A stretch of DNA of 64,000 nt from Serratia sp. DD3 (GTDB lineage: Bacteria > Pseudomonadota > Gammaproteobacteria > Enterobacterales > Enterobacteriaceae). Within the stretch, counting starts at the first letter, position 1; each line of letters starts with the position of its first letter. Positions 26,795 to 36,017 of this stretch are shown here, piece by piece. Location of the stretch: contig NZ_AYKS02000053.1 in NCBI RefSeq assembly GCF_000496755.2, positions 55,026 through 119,025 of the forward strand. Reading direction: 5' to 3'. The notes under the pieces were generated by a model. It made no database searches, had not been told where the DNA came from, and saw only the letters and a program-made list of their open reading frames with translations. A program made the position numbers and the translations under genes.

Positions 26795-29233
26795 TTAGAG
26801 TTTGGCTATCTCCACCAGATTGGTATGTTGTGGATTACCCTTGGCCAGGGGAGAAGGGCGCTGATTGGTCAGGATATTCACACTGCCACCGTGATCGACC
26901 TTGTCGCCAAACATATCCGCTGTCAGCCAGGCTCCTTGGCCCATGGCGGTGACGCCGGGCATGATCCTGGGTGTGACCTTCGCTTGTATCTGCGTTTCTC
27001 CACGGTCATTAAACACCCTGACGCGTTCGCCATGTTTGATACCGCGCGCTTTAGCATCAATGGGGTTGATCCAGACTTCCTGCGGGCAGGATTGTTGCAA
27101 TACATCGATATTGCCATAGCTGGAGTGGGTTCTGGCCTTGTAATGGTAGCCAAAGAGTTGTAGCGGATATTTGCTACGTATAGGGTCTTGCCAACTTTCG
27201 AAACCGGCTGCATATACTGGCAAGGGATGGATCACATCCTCTTTCGCCAGTTCCCAGGTGGCGGCAATTTCCGCCAGCCGTTCGGAGTAAATCTCAATCT
27301 TGCCAGACGGTGTTTTCAGTGGGTTTGCCTGTGGATTTTCCCAGAACGCTTTAAAGGCCACAATATGTCCTTCCGGTGCTTTACGCTTATAGATACCGAC
27401 CGTTTTCATCTCTTGATAAGTGGGCATTTCTGGATTGCGTTCACGGGTTTTCTCACACAGATACTCGATCCACTGCTGCTGGCTGCGCCCTTCGGTGAAG
27501 AGGGACTCGGGCTCTTTACCCAGTCGTTTAGCCACTTCGGAAAGAATTTCGTAAATAGGGCGGCGTTCAAACTTAGGTGAGGTGGCGGGCTGACCCAGGA
27601 TCACATAGCCCATATTGCCGGCAGACTCATGAGAGATCAGGTCTTCCTGTTCGGTAGGCATCAAGTCTGGTAGCAAAATATCGCAATATTTGGCGGAAGA
27701 GGTCATAAAATGCTCAATGCCGACAATCATCTCGCATTTACTGTCGTCCTGCAGGATCTGGTGGGTGCGGCTGATATCACCATGCTGATTGATCAGGGTA
27801 TTACTGGCATAACACCAGATAAATTTGATCGGCACATCCAGTTTATCTTTGCCACGGATACCATCACGCTTGGCGGTCATCTCCGGGCCACGAATAATCG
27901 CATCGGTCCAGGTATAAACAGAGATTTTGGTTTTTACCGGGTTGGTGAGCATGTCGAACCATTCCACACCAAGATCAAACGTGCCTTCACGGCAGCCAGT
28001 ATTACCGCCGTTAATCCCTACGTTACCGGTTAAAATCGGCAGCATAGCGATTGCCCGGGCGGTTTGCTCCCCGTTGGCGTGGCGCTGTGGTCCCCAACCC
28101 TGGCAGATATAAGCCGGTTTGGTCATGCCGATTTCACGGGCCAATTTGATGATGTCCGTGGCAGGAATACCGGTGATCTGCGCTGCCCATTCGGGGGTTT
28201 TGGCGGTGCCATCTTCACCTTGGCCAACAATATAGGCTTTGTAGTGGCCATTCTTGGGGGCGCTGGCCGGCAGCGTTTTTTCATCATAGCCGATGCAATA
28301 GTTATCCAGAAATTCTTGGTCCACCAGATTTTCGGTGATCAGTACATAGGCCATACCCGCCACCAAGGCCGCATCAGTACCCGGGCGGATTGGCACCCAT
28401 TGGTCTTCACGGCCAGCGGCGGTATCGGTATAACGTGGGTCGATCACAATCATCTTGGCGTTGGAGACGGCTCGGGCCTGCTCCAGATAATAGGTTACGC
28501 TAGCACCACTCATGCGGGTTTCAGCCGGGTTATTGCCGAACAAAACCACCAGTTTGCTATTGGCGATATCATCCGGGCTATTACCCTCTTGCGCGCCGTA
28601 CAAATAAGGCATGGCAGCGGTGATTTGCGCGGTGCTGTAACTGCCGTAGCGGCTGAGGAAGCCACCACAGGAATTCATCAGGCGGTAGGGCACATTGGAG
28701 TTGGTGATATTGCCACCATCTACCCCGGTGCCATACAACACATGTACCGCCTCATTACCGTATTGCGCCAAGGTTTGCTTCAGTTTGCCGCTGATGGTAT
28801 CCAGCGCTTCATCCCAACTGATAGGTTTAAATTTACCTTCACCCCGTTTGCCGACGCGTTTCATCGGGTATTTCAATCGGTCCGGATGGTTCATCCGGCG
28901 GCGAATAGAGCGCCCACGCAAGCAGGCACGTAATTGATGATCGCCATATTCATCGTTACCGGTGTTGTCACTTTCAACCCAGTAGACTTCATCATCGCGT
29001 ACATGCAAGCGTAGTGCGCAGCGGCTACCGCAGTTGACGGTGCAAGAGCTCCAGACCACTTTATCTTGCGGAGCCGTGGCATTGGCGGTGGATTCGGCCG
29101 CCACCGTTTTACGGAAAGGTAACACCATGCCTGAGGTGGCGGCGAGCAAACAGCCAGTGGCACTGCCTGCTTTAATTAACTGACGGCGGGTAACGGTGTG
29201 ATGTAACAAGTCTGGGACTTTGTTCTCGTTCAT
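26795..29233 (-). CDS. DmsA/YnfE-like Tat-exported molybdoenzyme, orphan catalytic subunit
   Basis: An 812-residue DMSO-reductase-family catalytic subunit. The twin-arginine signal (TRRQLIKAG, hydrophobic stretch, AAESTA) sends it folded to the periplasm. CTVNCGSRC near 59-67 and the later cysteine RACLRGRS bind a [4Fe-4S] cluster. GSYSTAQI contains the serine expected as Mo ligand, as in DmsA, and the C-terminal RPSPLAKGNPQHTNLVEIAKL is the typical DmsA end. Nearly colinear with E. coli DmsA. No dmsB (iron-sulfur) or dmsC (anchor) follows; the next gene downstream is the hyfH remnant. It is divergent from hybO across a shared FNR box. The natural substrate (S- or N-oxide) is inferred. Confidence 0.92.
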   Translation of the reverse strand: MNENKVPDLLHHTVTRRQLIKAGSATGCLLAATSGMVLPFRKTVAAESTANATAPQDKVVWSSCTVNCGSRCALRLHVRDDEVYWVESDNTGNDEYGDHQLRACLRGRSIRRRMNHPDRLKYPMKRVGKRGEGKFKPISWDEALDTISGKLKQTLAQYGNEAVHVLYGTGVDGGNITNSNVPYRLMNSCGGFLSRYGSYSTAQITAAMPYLYGAQEGNSPDDIANSKLVVLFGNNPAETRMSGASVTYYLEQARAVSNAKMIVIDPRYTDTAAGREDQWVPIRPGTDAALVAGMAYVLITENLVDQEFLDNYCIGYDEKTLPASAPKNGHYKAYIVGQGEDGTAKTPEWAAQITGIPATDIIKLAREIGMTKPAYICQGWGPQRHANGEQTARAIAMLPILTGNVGINGGNTGCREGTFDLGVEWFDMLTNPVKTKISVYTWTDAIIRGPEMTAKRDGIRGKDKLDVPIKFIWCYASNTLINQHGDISRTHQILQDDSKCEMIVGIEHFMTSSAKYCDILLPDLMPTEQEDLISHESAGNMGYVILGQPATSPKFERRPIYEILSEVAKRLGKEPESLFTEGRSQQQWIEYLCEKTRERNPEMPTYQEMKTVGIYKRKAPEGHIVAFKAFWENPQANPLKTPSGKIEIYSERLAEIAATWELAKEDVIHPLPVYAAGFESWQDPIRSKYPLQLFGYHYKARTHSSYGNIDVLQQSCPQEVWINPIDAKARGIKHGERVRVFNDRGETQIQAKVTPRIMPGVTAMGQGAWLTADMFGDKVDHGGSVNILTNQRPSPLAKGNPQHTNLVEIAKL

Positions 29234-29494
29234 ATTGGTTATCCCTGCGGTAATTATCTTATTTTTGAAGGGGACTTATTTTTCTAGTAACAGATTTTTC
29301 TAATAACAGACTCTAACTCGAAGCTACTGACAAATTGTTGACCCAAACGAGCATTAGATAAAAAACCGGTTATTCCGCGCTGGAAATCAGTTTGGTCAAC
29401 AGCGGTAATCCTGAGTGATAAGCAAGCTAAATATTTTTTGCTGAAGCGATCTTACTCATGTTACCGGAAATATTAATTTTTACCGCACTAAAGG

Positions 29495-29508
29495 TTGATA
29501 AAGATCAA
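29495..29508. promoter_or_regulatory. FNR box between the DmsA-like gene and hybO
   Basis: TTGATAAAGATCAA is a perfect FNR palindrome (TTGAT-N4-ATCAA). Toward hybO, TATACC at 29550 would be a -10 with the box near -61. Toward the DmsA-like gene, TAATAT at 29475-29470 would be a -10 with the box near -39 to -41. Anaerobic activation of both operons is therefore likely. The region 29234-29651 holds no gene. Confidence 0.82.
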
Positions 29509-29651
29509 CCTGCTCCCGGCAGTAAACGACCAAAAATTGTCCACCTGCTTATACCCAGATTGATTCAGGTTGCAACCAACATCCCGGTAGCGTGAATACC
29601 GGCGGGTATAGGGATTTTTGTGGTATTGCAGTTATTGACAGGGGATAGACA

Positions 29652-30782
29652 ATGACCAGGGAAAACGAAACATTTTTCCGTAATGGCGTGAATCGCCGTG
29701 ACTTTATGAAACTGTGTGCGGCGCTCGCTGCCACCATGGGGCTAAGTAGCAAAGCCGCCGCCGAAATTGCCCACTCGGTATCCTCACCGCAACGACCGCC
29801 CGTTATCTGGATTGGCGCCCAGGAGTGCACGGGATGTACTGAATCATTATTACGTGCCACTCACCCAACCATTGAAAACCTGTTGCTGGATGTTGTTTCA
29901 ATGGAATATCACGAAGTCCTGTCAGCAGCGTTTGGCGAACAGGCGGAAGAAAACAAACACCGAGCCATTGAACAGTATCAGGGCAAATATGTGCTGGTGG
30001 TTGATGGCTCAATCCCGATTAAGGACGGGGGGATTTACTGCATGGTGGCCGGCAAACCGATTGTCGAGCATATCAAGCAGGCGGCGGAACATGCTGCGGC
30101 GATTATCGCCATTGGTTCCTGTGCGGCTTGGGGAGGCGTCCCTTCTACTGGGGGGAACCCCACGGGAGCGGTTAGTTTGCAGGAGGTATTACCCGGTAAA
30201 ACGGTGATCAATATCCCCGGCTGCCCACCTAACCCGCATAATTTCCTGGCGACAGTGGCACATGTTATTACCTTTCGACGACCTCCGGCGCTGGATGCCA
30301 AAAATCGACCCGAGTTTGCCTATGGCCGCTTGATCCACGAGAACTGCGAACGCCGCCCACACTTTGATGCTGGGCGCTTTGCCAAACAATTTGGTGATGA
30401 GGGTCACCGACAGGGCTGGTGCTTATTCCATCTTGGCTGTAAAGGGCCAGAAACTTACGGTAACTGTTCGACGCTGGAGTTTTGCGACATTGGCGGCGGT
30501 ATTTGGCCGGTCGGCATTGGTCACCCCTGCTATGGCTGTAACGAGCAGGGGGTGGGCTTTACTAAAGGAATTGCGCAGTTGGCCAATGTGGAAAATCCAA
30601 CGCCACGCAATGCTAAACCCGCGGTACTGGCCAGAGAGGGCGGGCATGTCAGCCCTACCGCCGTTGGGTTGTTAGGGGGCGTCGTCGGTTTGGCTGCTGG
30701 AGTGAGCCTGATGACAGTGAGAGAACTGGGGCGGCAACAGAAGGCGCAGCGTAAAGACGATGAGCCGCCGCGCAAGGAGTAA
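29652..30782 (+). CDS. hybO: Hydrogenase-2 small subunit
   Basis: A 376-residue [NiFe]-hydrogenase small subunit carrying the iron-sulfur relay. The Tat signal is NRRDFMKLCAAL; the proximal cluster ligands start at ECTGCTESLLR, with IGSCAAWGG and PGCPPNP; HENCERRPHF and the cysteine-rich GWCLFHLGCKGP and HPCYGCNE hold the medial and distal clusters. A C-terminal membrane anchor (AVGLLGGVVGLAAGVSLMTV) is followed by a charged tail. First gene of the 13-gene hyb-hyp-hupE run. Hyd-2 oxidises H2 at the periplasmic side and reduces quinone. Confidence 0.97.
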   Translation: MTRENETFFRNGVNRRDFMKLCAALAATMGLSSKAAAEIAHSVSSPQRPPVIWIGAQECTGCTESLLRATHPTIENLLLDVVSMEYHEVLSAAFGEQAEENKHRAIEQYQGKYVLVVDGSIPIKDGGIYCMVAGKPIVEHIKQAAEHAAAIIAIGSCAAWGGVPSTGGNPTGAVSLQEVLPGKTVINIPGCPPNPHNFLATVAHVITFRRPPALDAKNRPEFAYGRLIHENCERRPHFDAGRFAKQFGDEGHRQGWCLFHLGCKGPETYGNCSTLEFCDIGGGIWPVGIGHPCYGCNEQGVGFTKGIAQLANVENPTPRNAKPAVLAREGGHVSPTAVGLLGGVVGLAAGVSLMTVRELGRQQKAQRKDDEPPRKE

Positions 30783-30785
30783 ATA

Positions 30786-31796
30786 GTGAACCGACGTCAC
30801 TTTTTAAAACTGGCCTCAGGCGGTGCGATGCTGGCAGGCGTTGTGCCTCGCGTACAGGCAGGGGCGGAAAATAAGGCCCCGATCCCCAATGTATTAGGGA
30901 TGTTGTATGACTCAACCTTATGCGTAGGGTGCCAGGCTTGTGTCAGCCAGTGTCAACGACTCAATCATAGCGATGAACCGCATGGTGAAACCTATGCCTA
31001 TGCCGGTACCGCGGCAACCTGGTCGAATAACGATAAACTCAGCCCCTATACCAACAATATTATTCAGGTATGGACCAGTGGCGATGGGCAGCATAAAGAC
31101 CAGGTGGACAATGGTTATGCCTATATCAAAAAACAGTGCATGCATTGTGTCGATGCCAACTGCGTTTCCGTCTGCCCGGTGCAGGCGTTACGGAAAGACC
31201 CAAAAACCGGCATTGTGCACTATAACCCCGATGTCTGCACCGGTTGCCGTTACTGCATGGTGGGCTGTCCATTCAATGTGCCGAAGTATGACTACGACAA
31301 TCCGTTTGGTCAGATCCACAAGTGTGAACTGTGCAACCAGAAAGGGCTGGAACGGCTGGATAAGGGCGGCCTGCCGGGATGCGTTGAGGTCTGCCCAACC
31401 GGGGCGGTGATTTTTGGTACCCGTGAACAGCTGATGGCTGAGGCCAAGCAGCGTCTGGCCGCCACACCAGGAGAGAATTACCGCTTCCCACGGCAAACCT
31501 TACAGACTGGTGACAACTATGAGCGCCCATTGGCCCATTACCAGCCGCATCTGTATGGCGAACACGAAGGGGGAGGCACCCAGGTATTGGTACTGACCGG
31601 GGTGCCTTTCGAAAATCTGGGCCTGCCGCCACTGGATGATCTGGCCACCGGTGCGCGTTCTGAGCATGTACAGCACTCGTTGTATAAAGGCATGGTGCTG
31701 CCGTTTGCCGCATTGGCAGGGATCACCTTCCTGGTTCAACGCAATACGCGTCATGAATCTCAGAAGAAGAAGGAGGATGAGCATGACGACGTATAA
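30786..31796 (+). CDS. hybA: Hydrogenase-2 iron-sulfur subunit HybA
   Basis: A 336-residue Tat-exported ([12 protein letters not shown]) ferredoxin-type protein with four cysteine clusters: [35 protein letters not shown] and CELCNQKG...CVEVC. It moves electrons between HybOC and the membrane quinone partner HybB. A C-terminal membrane helix ([13 protein letters not shown]) anchors it. The start codon is GTG behind AAGGAGT. Length 336 against 328 in E. coli. Confidence 0.96.
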   Translation: MNRRHFLKLASGGAMLAGVVPRVQAGAENKAPIPNVLGMLYDSTLCVGCQACVSQCQRLNHSDEPHGETYAYAGTAATWSNNDKLSPYTNNIIQVWTSGDGQHKDQVDNGYAYIKKQCMHCVDANCVSVCPVQALRKDPKTGIVHYNPDVCTGCRYCMVGCPFNVPKYDYDNPFGQIHKCELCNQKGLERLDKGGLPGCVEVCPTGAVIFGTREQLMAEAKQRLAATPGENYRFPRQTLQTGDNYERPLAHYQPHLYGEHEGGGTQVLVLTGVPFENLGLPPLDDLATGARSEHVQHSLYKGMVLPFAALAGITFLVQRNTRHESQKKKEDEHDDV

Positions 31797-33012
31797 AATG
31801 CAGCCCCTTGGCGGGCGGTTGGTCAGTTGGCCGGTGATGTTGCTGGCACCTTTTGTGGTGTTGTGCCTGCTGTTGATCCTCAAACGTCTGGTATTCGGGT
31901 TGGGAGCGGTATCTGACCTGAATGGCGGTTTTCCCTGGGGGGTCTGGATTGCCTTTGATCTGTTGGTGGGGACCGGATTGGCGTGTGGCGGTTGGGCTTT
32001 AGCCTGGGCGGTGTATGTCTTCAACCGGGGTGAGTACCATCCGTTGGTGCGGCCTGCGCTGTTAGCCAGCTTGTTTGGCTATGCGCTCGGGGGGCTCTCC
32101 ATCACCATTGATGTCGGCCGTTATTGGAACTTGCCTTACTTCTATATTCCTGGCCATTTCAATACATCGTCGGTGCTGTTTGAAACCGCCGTCTGTATGA
32201 CTATCTACATCGGCGTGGTGGCACTGGAGTTTGCTCCGGCACTGTTTGAGCGCCTGGGCTGGAAGGTTTCGCTCAAGTGGCTTAATAAGGTGATGTTCTT
32301 TGTTATCGCGCTGGGAGCGTTGTTGCCAGCTATGCACCAGTCGTCAATGGGTTCATTGATGATTGCGGCAGGTATCAAGGTGCATCCACTGTGGCAAAGC
32401 TATGAAATGTTGCCGCTGTTTTCGCTGCTGACCGCCGCTATTCTCGGTTTTTCGATTGTGATTTTCGAAGGGTCATTGGTGCAAGCCGGGTTACGGGGCA
32501 AAGGAGCCAATGAAACCCCACTCTTTAGCCGTTTGACTTACACCATCGACATCATCCTGCTGTTATTTATTGTCTTGCGCTTTGGCGAGCTGATTTGGCG
32601 TAATAAAACGGGCTATCTGTGGCATCTCGATCGCTTCGCCATCTCGTTTTGGCTAGAGATTTTACTGATGTTACTGCCACTGTTGCTGTTCCGTTGGCAA
32701 CGCAATCGTAGCGACTCACGCCTGCTGTTTATTGGTGCGTTGAGTATGGTCTGCGGGGCCTCGTTCTGGCGGTTAAATTACTCGCTACTGGCTTATGACC
32801 CCGGCAGTGGTTATGGCTACTTCCCGACCGCCAGTGAACTGTTGATCTCCATTGGCTTTGTGGCAATTGAAGTGTGTGCGTACATCCTGTTGATCCGGCT
32901 ATTGCCGGTGCTACCTGCACGCCAACACCCGCATAAAAACAATCATGAAAACAATCATGAAAACAAACCATTAGAGTTAGAGGTGGAACATGAGCCAACG
33001 CATCACCATTGA
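31783..33012 (+). CDS. hybB: Hydrogenase-2 membrane subunit HybB
   Basis: A 409-residue NrfD-like integral membrane protein with ten or so helices that links HybA to quinone and can conserve energy. [18 protein letters not shown] and [21 protein letters not shown] match E. coli HybB closely. The ATG at 31783 is chosen: AGGAGGAT lies before it, and homology begins just after. It overlaps hybA by 14 bases and hybC by 23. The C-terminal tail carries a duplicated NNHE unit caused by a 12-bp tandem repeat. Confidence 0.95.
   Translation: MTTYKMQPLGGRLVSWPVMLLAPFVVLCLLLILKRLVFGLGAVSDLNGGFPWGVWIAFDLLVGTGLACGGWALAWAVYVFNRGEYHPLVRPALLASLFGYALGGLSITIDVGRYWNLPYFYIPGHFNTSSVLFETAVCMTIYIGVVALEFAPALFERLGWKVSLKWLNKVMFFVIALGALLPAMHQSSMGSLMIAAGIKVHPLWQSYEMLPLFSLLTAAILGFSIVIFEGSLVQAGLRGKGANETPLFSRLTYTIDIILLLFIVLRFGELIWRNKTGYLWHLDRFAISFWLEILLMLLPLLLFRWQRNRSDSRLLFIGALSMVCGASFWRLNYSLLAYDPGSGYGYFPTASELLISIGFVAIEVCAYILLIRLLPVLPARQHPHKNNHENNHENKPLELEVEHEPTHHH
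32936..32964 (+). repeat. 12-bp tandem duplication within the hybB tail
   Basis: Two perfect copies of AAAACAATCATG followed by a partial third (AAAAC). In frame it encodes [10 protein letters not shown] at the cytoplasmic end of HybB, outside any helix. Confidence 0.85.
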
Positions 33013-34684
33013 TCCCGTTACCCGCATTGAGGGACACCTGCGTATTGATTGCGAAATTGAAAATGGCCTGGTAACCAAAGCCTGGTCTTCCGGCACCATG
33101 TGGCGGGGTATGGAAGAGATTGTTCAGGGCAATGACCCGCGGGATGCCTGGATGATCGTGCAACGGATTTGTGGTGTTTGCACCACCATTCATGCTTTGG
33201 CTTCGGTCCGTGCGGTAGAGAATGCGCTGGGTATGGAAGTCCCGGTCAATGCCCAGTACATCCGCAATATCATTATGGCTGCCCACAGTATTCATGACCA
33301 TATTGTGCACTTCTATCAATTGTCGGCCCTGGATTGGGTCGACATCACCTCTGCGTTGCAGGCCGACCCACAAAAGGCGGCTGATTTGCTCAATGGCGTG
33401 TCAAGCTGGTCATTGAACAGTGCGGCCGAATTTAGCCGGGTGCAGCAGAAGATTAAAGATCTGGTGGACAGTGGCCAGTTAGGTATCTTCGCCAACGGTT
33501 ACTGGGGCCATCCGGCGATGGTGTTACCACCAGAGATTAACCTGATTGCGGTGGCCCACTATCTGCAAGCCTTGGAGTGCCAGCGCGATGCTAACCGCGT
33601 GGTGGCGCTATTGGGCGGCAAAACCCCGCATATTCAAAACCTGGCGGTAGGCGGGGTAGCTAACCCGATTAATCTCGATGCCCCCAGCGTTTTGAACCTC
33701 GAGCGCCTGATGTACCTGAAAAGTTTTATTGATCGCCTGGGCGACTTTATCGAACAGGTTTATCTGGTGGATAGCGCGGTGATTGCAGCACATTACCCCC
33801 ATTGGTTAACCATTGGCAAAGGGGCAGATTGTTATCTGTGCGTACCGGAAATGCCCACCGACCGTAAGGGGCAGCAATTTCTGTTACCGGGGGGATATCT
33901 GGAAAATGGCCAGTTCCGCCCAATAGCTAACCAGTATGATGATTATCTGATTAAAGGGATTGAGGAGAGTGGCAAGCACGCCTGGTATCAGGATGATAAA
34001 CCACTAGCGCCGTGGGAAGGGTTGACCCGGCCGAATTACACCGGCTGGCAAGAGGATGGTAAGTACTCCTGGGTGAAATCCCCCACCTTCTACGGCAAGG
34101 CGGTGGAAATGGGGCCTCTGGCCTGGTTGTTGTGTAGCCTGGAAGCGAAACATCAACCGACGCAGAACTATTTTGCCCAGGTTAGCCGGACCTACCAAAC
34201 CCTGGCTGGCAAGCCATTAACCGCAGAGCAATTACCTTCTACGCTGGGGCGGATTGTCGGACGAGCAATACATGCCTGTGTATTACATGGTACCTTGAAT
34301 CAGCAGTGGCATGCGCTGGTGAGTAATATTGGCAGTGGTGACCATCAAACCTTTATCCCGCCGCAGATCCCGTTAACCGGTGAAGTGCGCGGTGTCGGCT
34401 TTATTGAAGCCCCCCGGGGCGCACTTTCACACTGGGTGGTGATTAAGGATGGCAAAATTGCCAACTACCAAGCGGTGGTGCCTTCAACCTGGAACGCCGG
34501 GCCGCGTAATTACAATGACGAGCCTGGCCCTTATGAACGTGCGTTGGTGGGAACACCAGTAGCGGATGTCGCTAAACCGCTCGAGGTGATCCGTACCATT
34601 CACTCCTTTGACCCTTGCATGTCATGTGCTGTGCATATTGTCGACACCACCGGCAATGAAGTGACGAAAGTCAAGGTGTTGTAA
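32990..34684 (+). CDS. hybC: Hydrogenase-2 large subunit
   Basis: A 564-residue catalytic subunit with the Ni-Fe(CN)2CO centre. The four ligand cysteines are in RICGVCTTIHA near 60-70 and DPCMSCAVH near the C-terminus. After that histidine follows the 15-residue tail IVDTTGNEVTKVKVL, which HybD would remove after nickel insertion. Other family stretches, TRIEGHLRID and FANGYWGHPAM, are intact. Translation starts within hybB. Its last base is the first base of hybD. Confidence 0.98.
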   Translation: MSQRITIDPVTRIEGHLRIDCEIENGLVTKAWSSGTMWRGMEEIVQGNDPRDAWMIVQRICGVCTTIHALASVRAVENALGMEVPVNAQYIRNIIMAAHSIHDHIVHFYQLSALDWVDITSALQADPQKAADLLNGVSSWSLNSAAEFSRVQQKIKDLVDSGQLGIFANGYWGHPAMVLPPEINLIAVAHYLQALECQRDANRVVALLGGKTPHIQNLAVGGVANPINLDAPSVLNLERLMYLKSFIDRLGDFIEQVYLVDSAVIAAHYPHWLTIGKGADCYLCVPEMPTDRKGQQFLLPGGYLENGQFRPIANQYDDYLIKGIEESGKHAWYQDDKPLAPWEGLTRPNYTGWQEDGKYSWVKSPTFYGKAVEMGPLAWLLCSLEAKHQPTQNYFAQVSRTYQTLAGKPLTAEQLPSTLGRIVGRAIHACVLHGTLNQQWHALVSNIGSGDHQTFIPPQIPLTGEVRGVGFIEAPRGALSHWVVIKDGKIANYQAVVPSTWNAGPRNYNDEPGPYERALVGTPVADVAKPLEVIRTIHSFDPCMSCAVHIVDTTGNEVTKVKVL

Positions 34685-35184
34685 TGAGAATATTGGTATT
34701 AGGAATAGGCAACCTGTTGTTAAGCGATGAAGCGGTGGGGGTGCGCATCGTTGAAGCATTGGAGCAGCGCTACTGTTTACCGGCCTATGTCGAGGTGCTG
34801 GACGGTGGCACCTCGGGAATGGAGTTGATGGAGGCGATGGCCGATCGCGATCACCTGATTGTGGCGGATGCGGTGCTGACCGGCAGTGCGCCAGGCAGTG
34901 TTGAAGTGCTGCATGATGAGGAGATCCCGGCGATGTTTACGCGCAAGGTTTCACCCCATCAACTGGGGCTTTCTGACGTGTTGATGGCATTGCGGTTGAC
35001 GGATGAATTCCCCCAGCGGTTAACGCTGGTGGGCGTGGTACCCGAATCATTACAACCGGGTATTGGCCTGACCACCGTGGTCAGCCAGGCAATTGAACCG
35101 GCATTGGCACAGGTTCTGGTGGCGCTACAACACAGTGGGGTGGTAGTGCAACCCAGAGAGGTGGCTGATGCAATCAGCGAATAG
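34684..35184 (+). CDS. hybD: Hydrogenase-2 maturation endopeptidase
   Basis: A 166-residue protease that cleaves the HybC C-terminal tail. The metal ligands of the family are present: Glu16 (LLLSDEAVGV), Asp62 (IVADAVL) and His92 (SPHQLGLSDV), one position earlier than in E. coli because of a single-residue gap. The start ATG shares one base with the hybC stop. Confidence 0.96.
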   Translation: MRILVLGIGNLLLSDEAVGVRIVEALEQRYCLPAYVEVLDGGTSGMELMEAMADRDHLIVADAVLTGSAPGSVEVLHDEEIPAMFTRKVSPHQLGLSDVLMALRLTDEFPQRLTLVGVVPESLQPGIGLTTVVSQAIEPALAQVLVALQHSGVVVQPREVADAISE

Positions 35185-35662
35185 TGGTTTTCAACTTAAT
35201 CCTGCTGCACAGTTGGAATGTGCCTTTCAGCAAGTTGGTGATGGGGAAATGGCTCAGTTGCCCTTTTTCCAACCCCAGATTCCGGTGCGTGCCTGTGGTT
35301 TTCAGCTCTTTGAACAACAATGGATTGGTAGCTTGTTGACCCCGTGGATGCTTAGCTTACTGGTGCTGCCTGGCCCTGAGCAAACCTGGCAGCAGCGGGC
35401 AGTAGGGGATAAATTGGCCTTGGTCCTGCCTTGTGGCAACGTGAATTTTACCGTGGGGCAAATTGAGGGCTGCGGGCAGTATCTGGCCTCGTCGTTAATG
35501 TCACCCCTGGCTCCCCATCTGAGTGCGCAACAGGCAGTGACCTTGGCGGAACACACCGCGCGCATGGCACTGGCGTTACCGGTGGTAAATAGCACCATTC
35601 CCAGCAATCCGAAGCGCCGGGCGTTGTTACGTTTACCATTAGGGAAGGGTGTTAATGCATGA
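35168..35662 (+). CDS. hybE: Hydrogenase-2 chaperone HybE
   Basis: A 164-residue HybE-family protein. In E. coli it binds the HybO Tat precursor and keeps it from being exported before HybC is mature. Family features PFFQPQIPVRACGFQ, WIGSLLTPWML, LVLPGPEQ and the buried-looking NVNFTVGQIEGCGQY are present. It overlaps both neighbours (17 bases with hybD, 8 with hypA). Confidence 0.92.
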   Translation: MQSANSGFQLNPAAQLECAFQQVGDGEMAQLPFFQPQIPVRACGFQLFEQQWIGSLLTPWMLSLLVLPGPEQTWQQRAVGDKLALVLPCGNVNFTVGQIEGCGQYLASSLMSPLAPHLSAQQAVTLAEHTARMALALPVVNSTIPSNPKRRALLRLPLGKGVNA

Positions 35663-36002
35663 AATCAGCTTGTGCTTGAGTACCATGGAGTTGATAGAGC
35701 AACAAGCCCGACAGCACGGTGCCAAACGGGTGACTGCGGTCTGGCTGGAAATTGGCGCACTTTCCTGTATTGAGGAACAGGCTTTGCGTTTCAGCTTTGC
35801 CAGTGCCAGCCGCTATACGCTGGCTGAGGGGTGCCACCTGCGGTTGAGTTATCAACCCGCTCAAGCCTGGTGCTGGGATTGCAGCGCCAGTGTGTATATA
35901 GAACAACATGATGCCGGCTGCCCACAGTGTGGTGGCCATACACTGCGTGTTGAGAGTGGCGAAAGCCTGCGACTCAAGCAGATAGAAGTAGAATCATTTT
36001 GA
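35655..36002 (+). CDS. hypA: Nickel-insertion protein HypA (HybF type)
   Basis: A 115-residue nickel metallochaperone. The N-terminal Met-His-Glu (MHEISLCLS) is the nickel site; two CxxC pairs (CWDC and CPQC) hold zinc. The sequence is nearer to E. coli HybF than to HypA, as expected beside hydrogenase-2. ATG at 35655 follows GGGAAGGG. HypA works with HypB to load nickel into HybC. Confidence 0.95.
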   Translation: MHEISLCLSTMELIEQQARQHGAKRVTAVWLEIGALSCIEEQALRFSFASASRYTLAEGCHLRLSYQPAQAWCWDCSASVYIEQHDAGCPQCGGHTLRVESGESLRLKQIEVESF

Positions 36003-36017
36003 GGAGTGAACCAAACC

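Noticed and set aside
28064..28933. Long (289-codon) plus-strand frame inside the DmsA-like gene
   Set aside because: It is antisense to a highly conserved molybdoenzyme domain; its composition is explained by the codon structure of the real gene.
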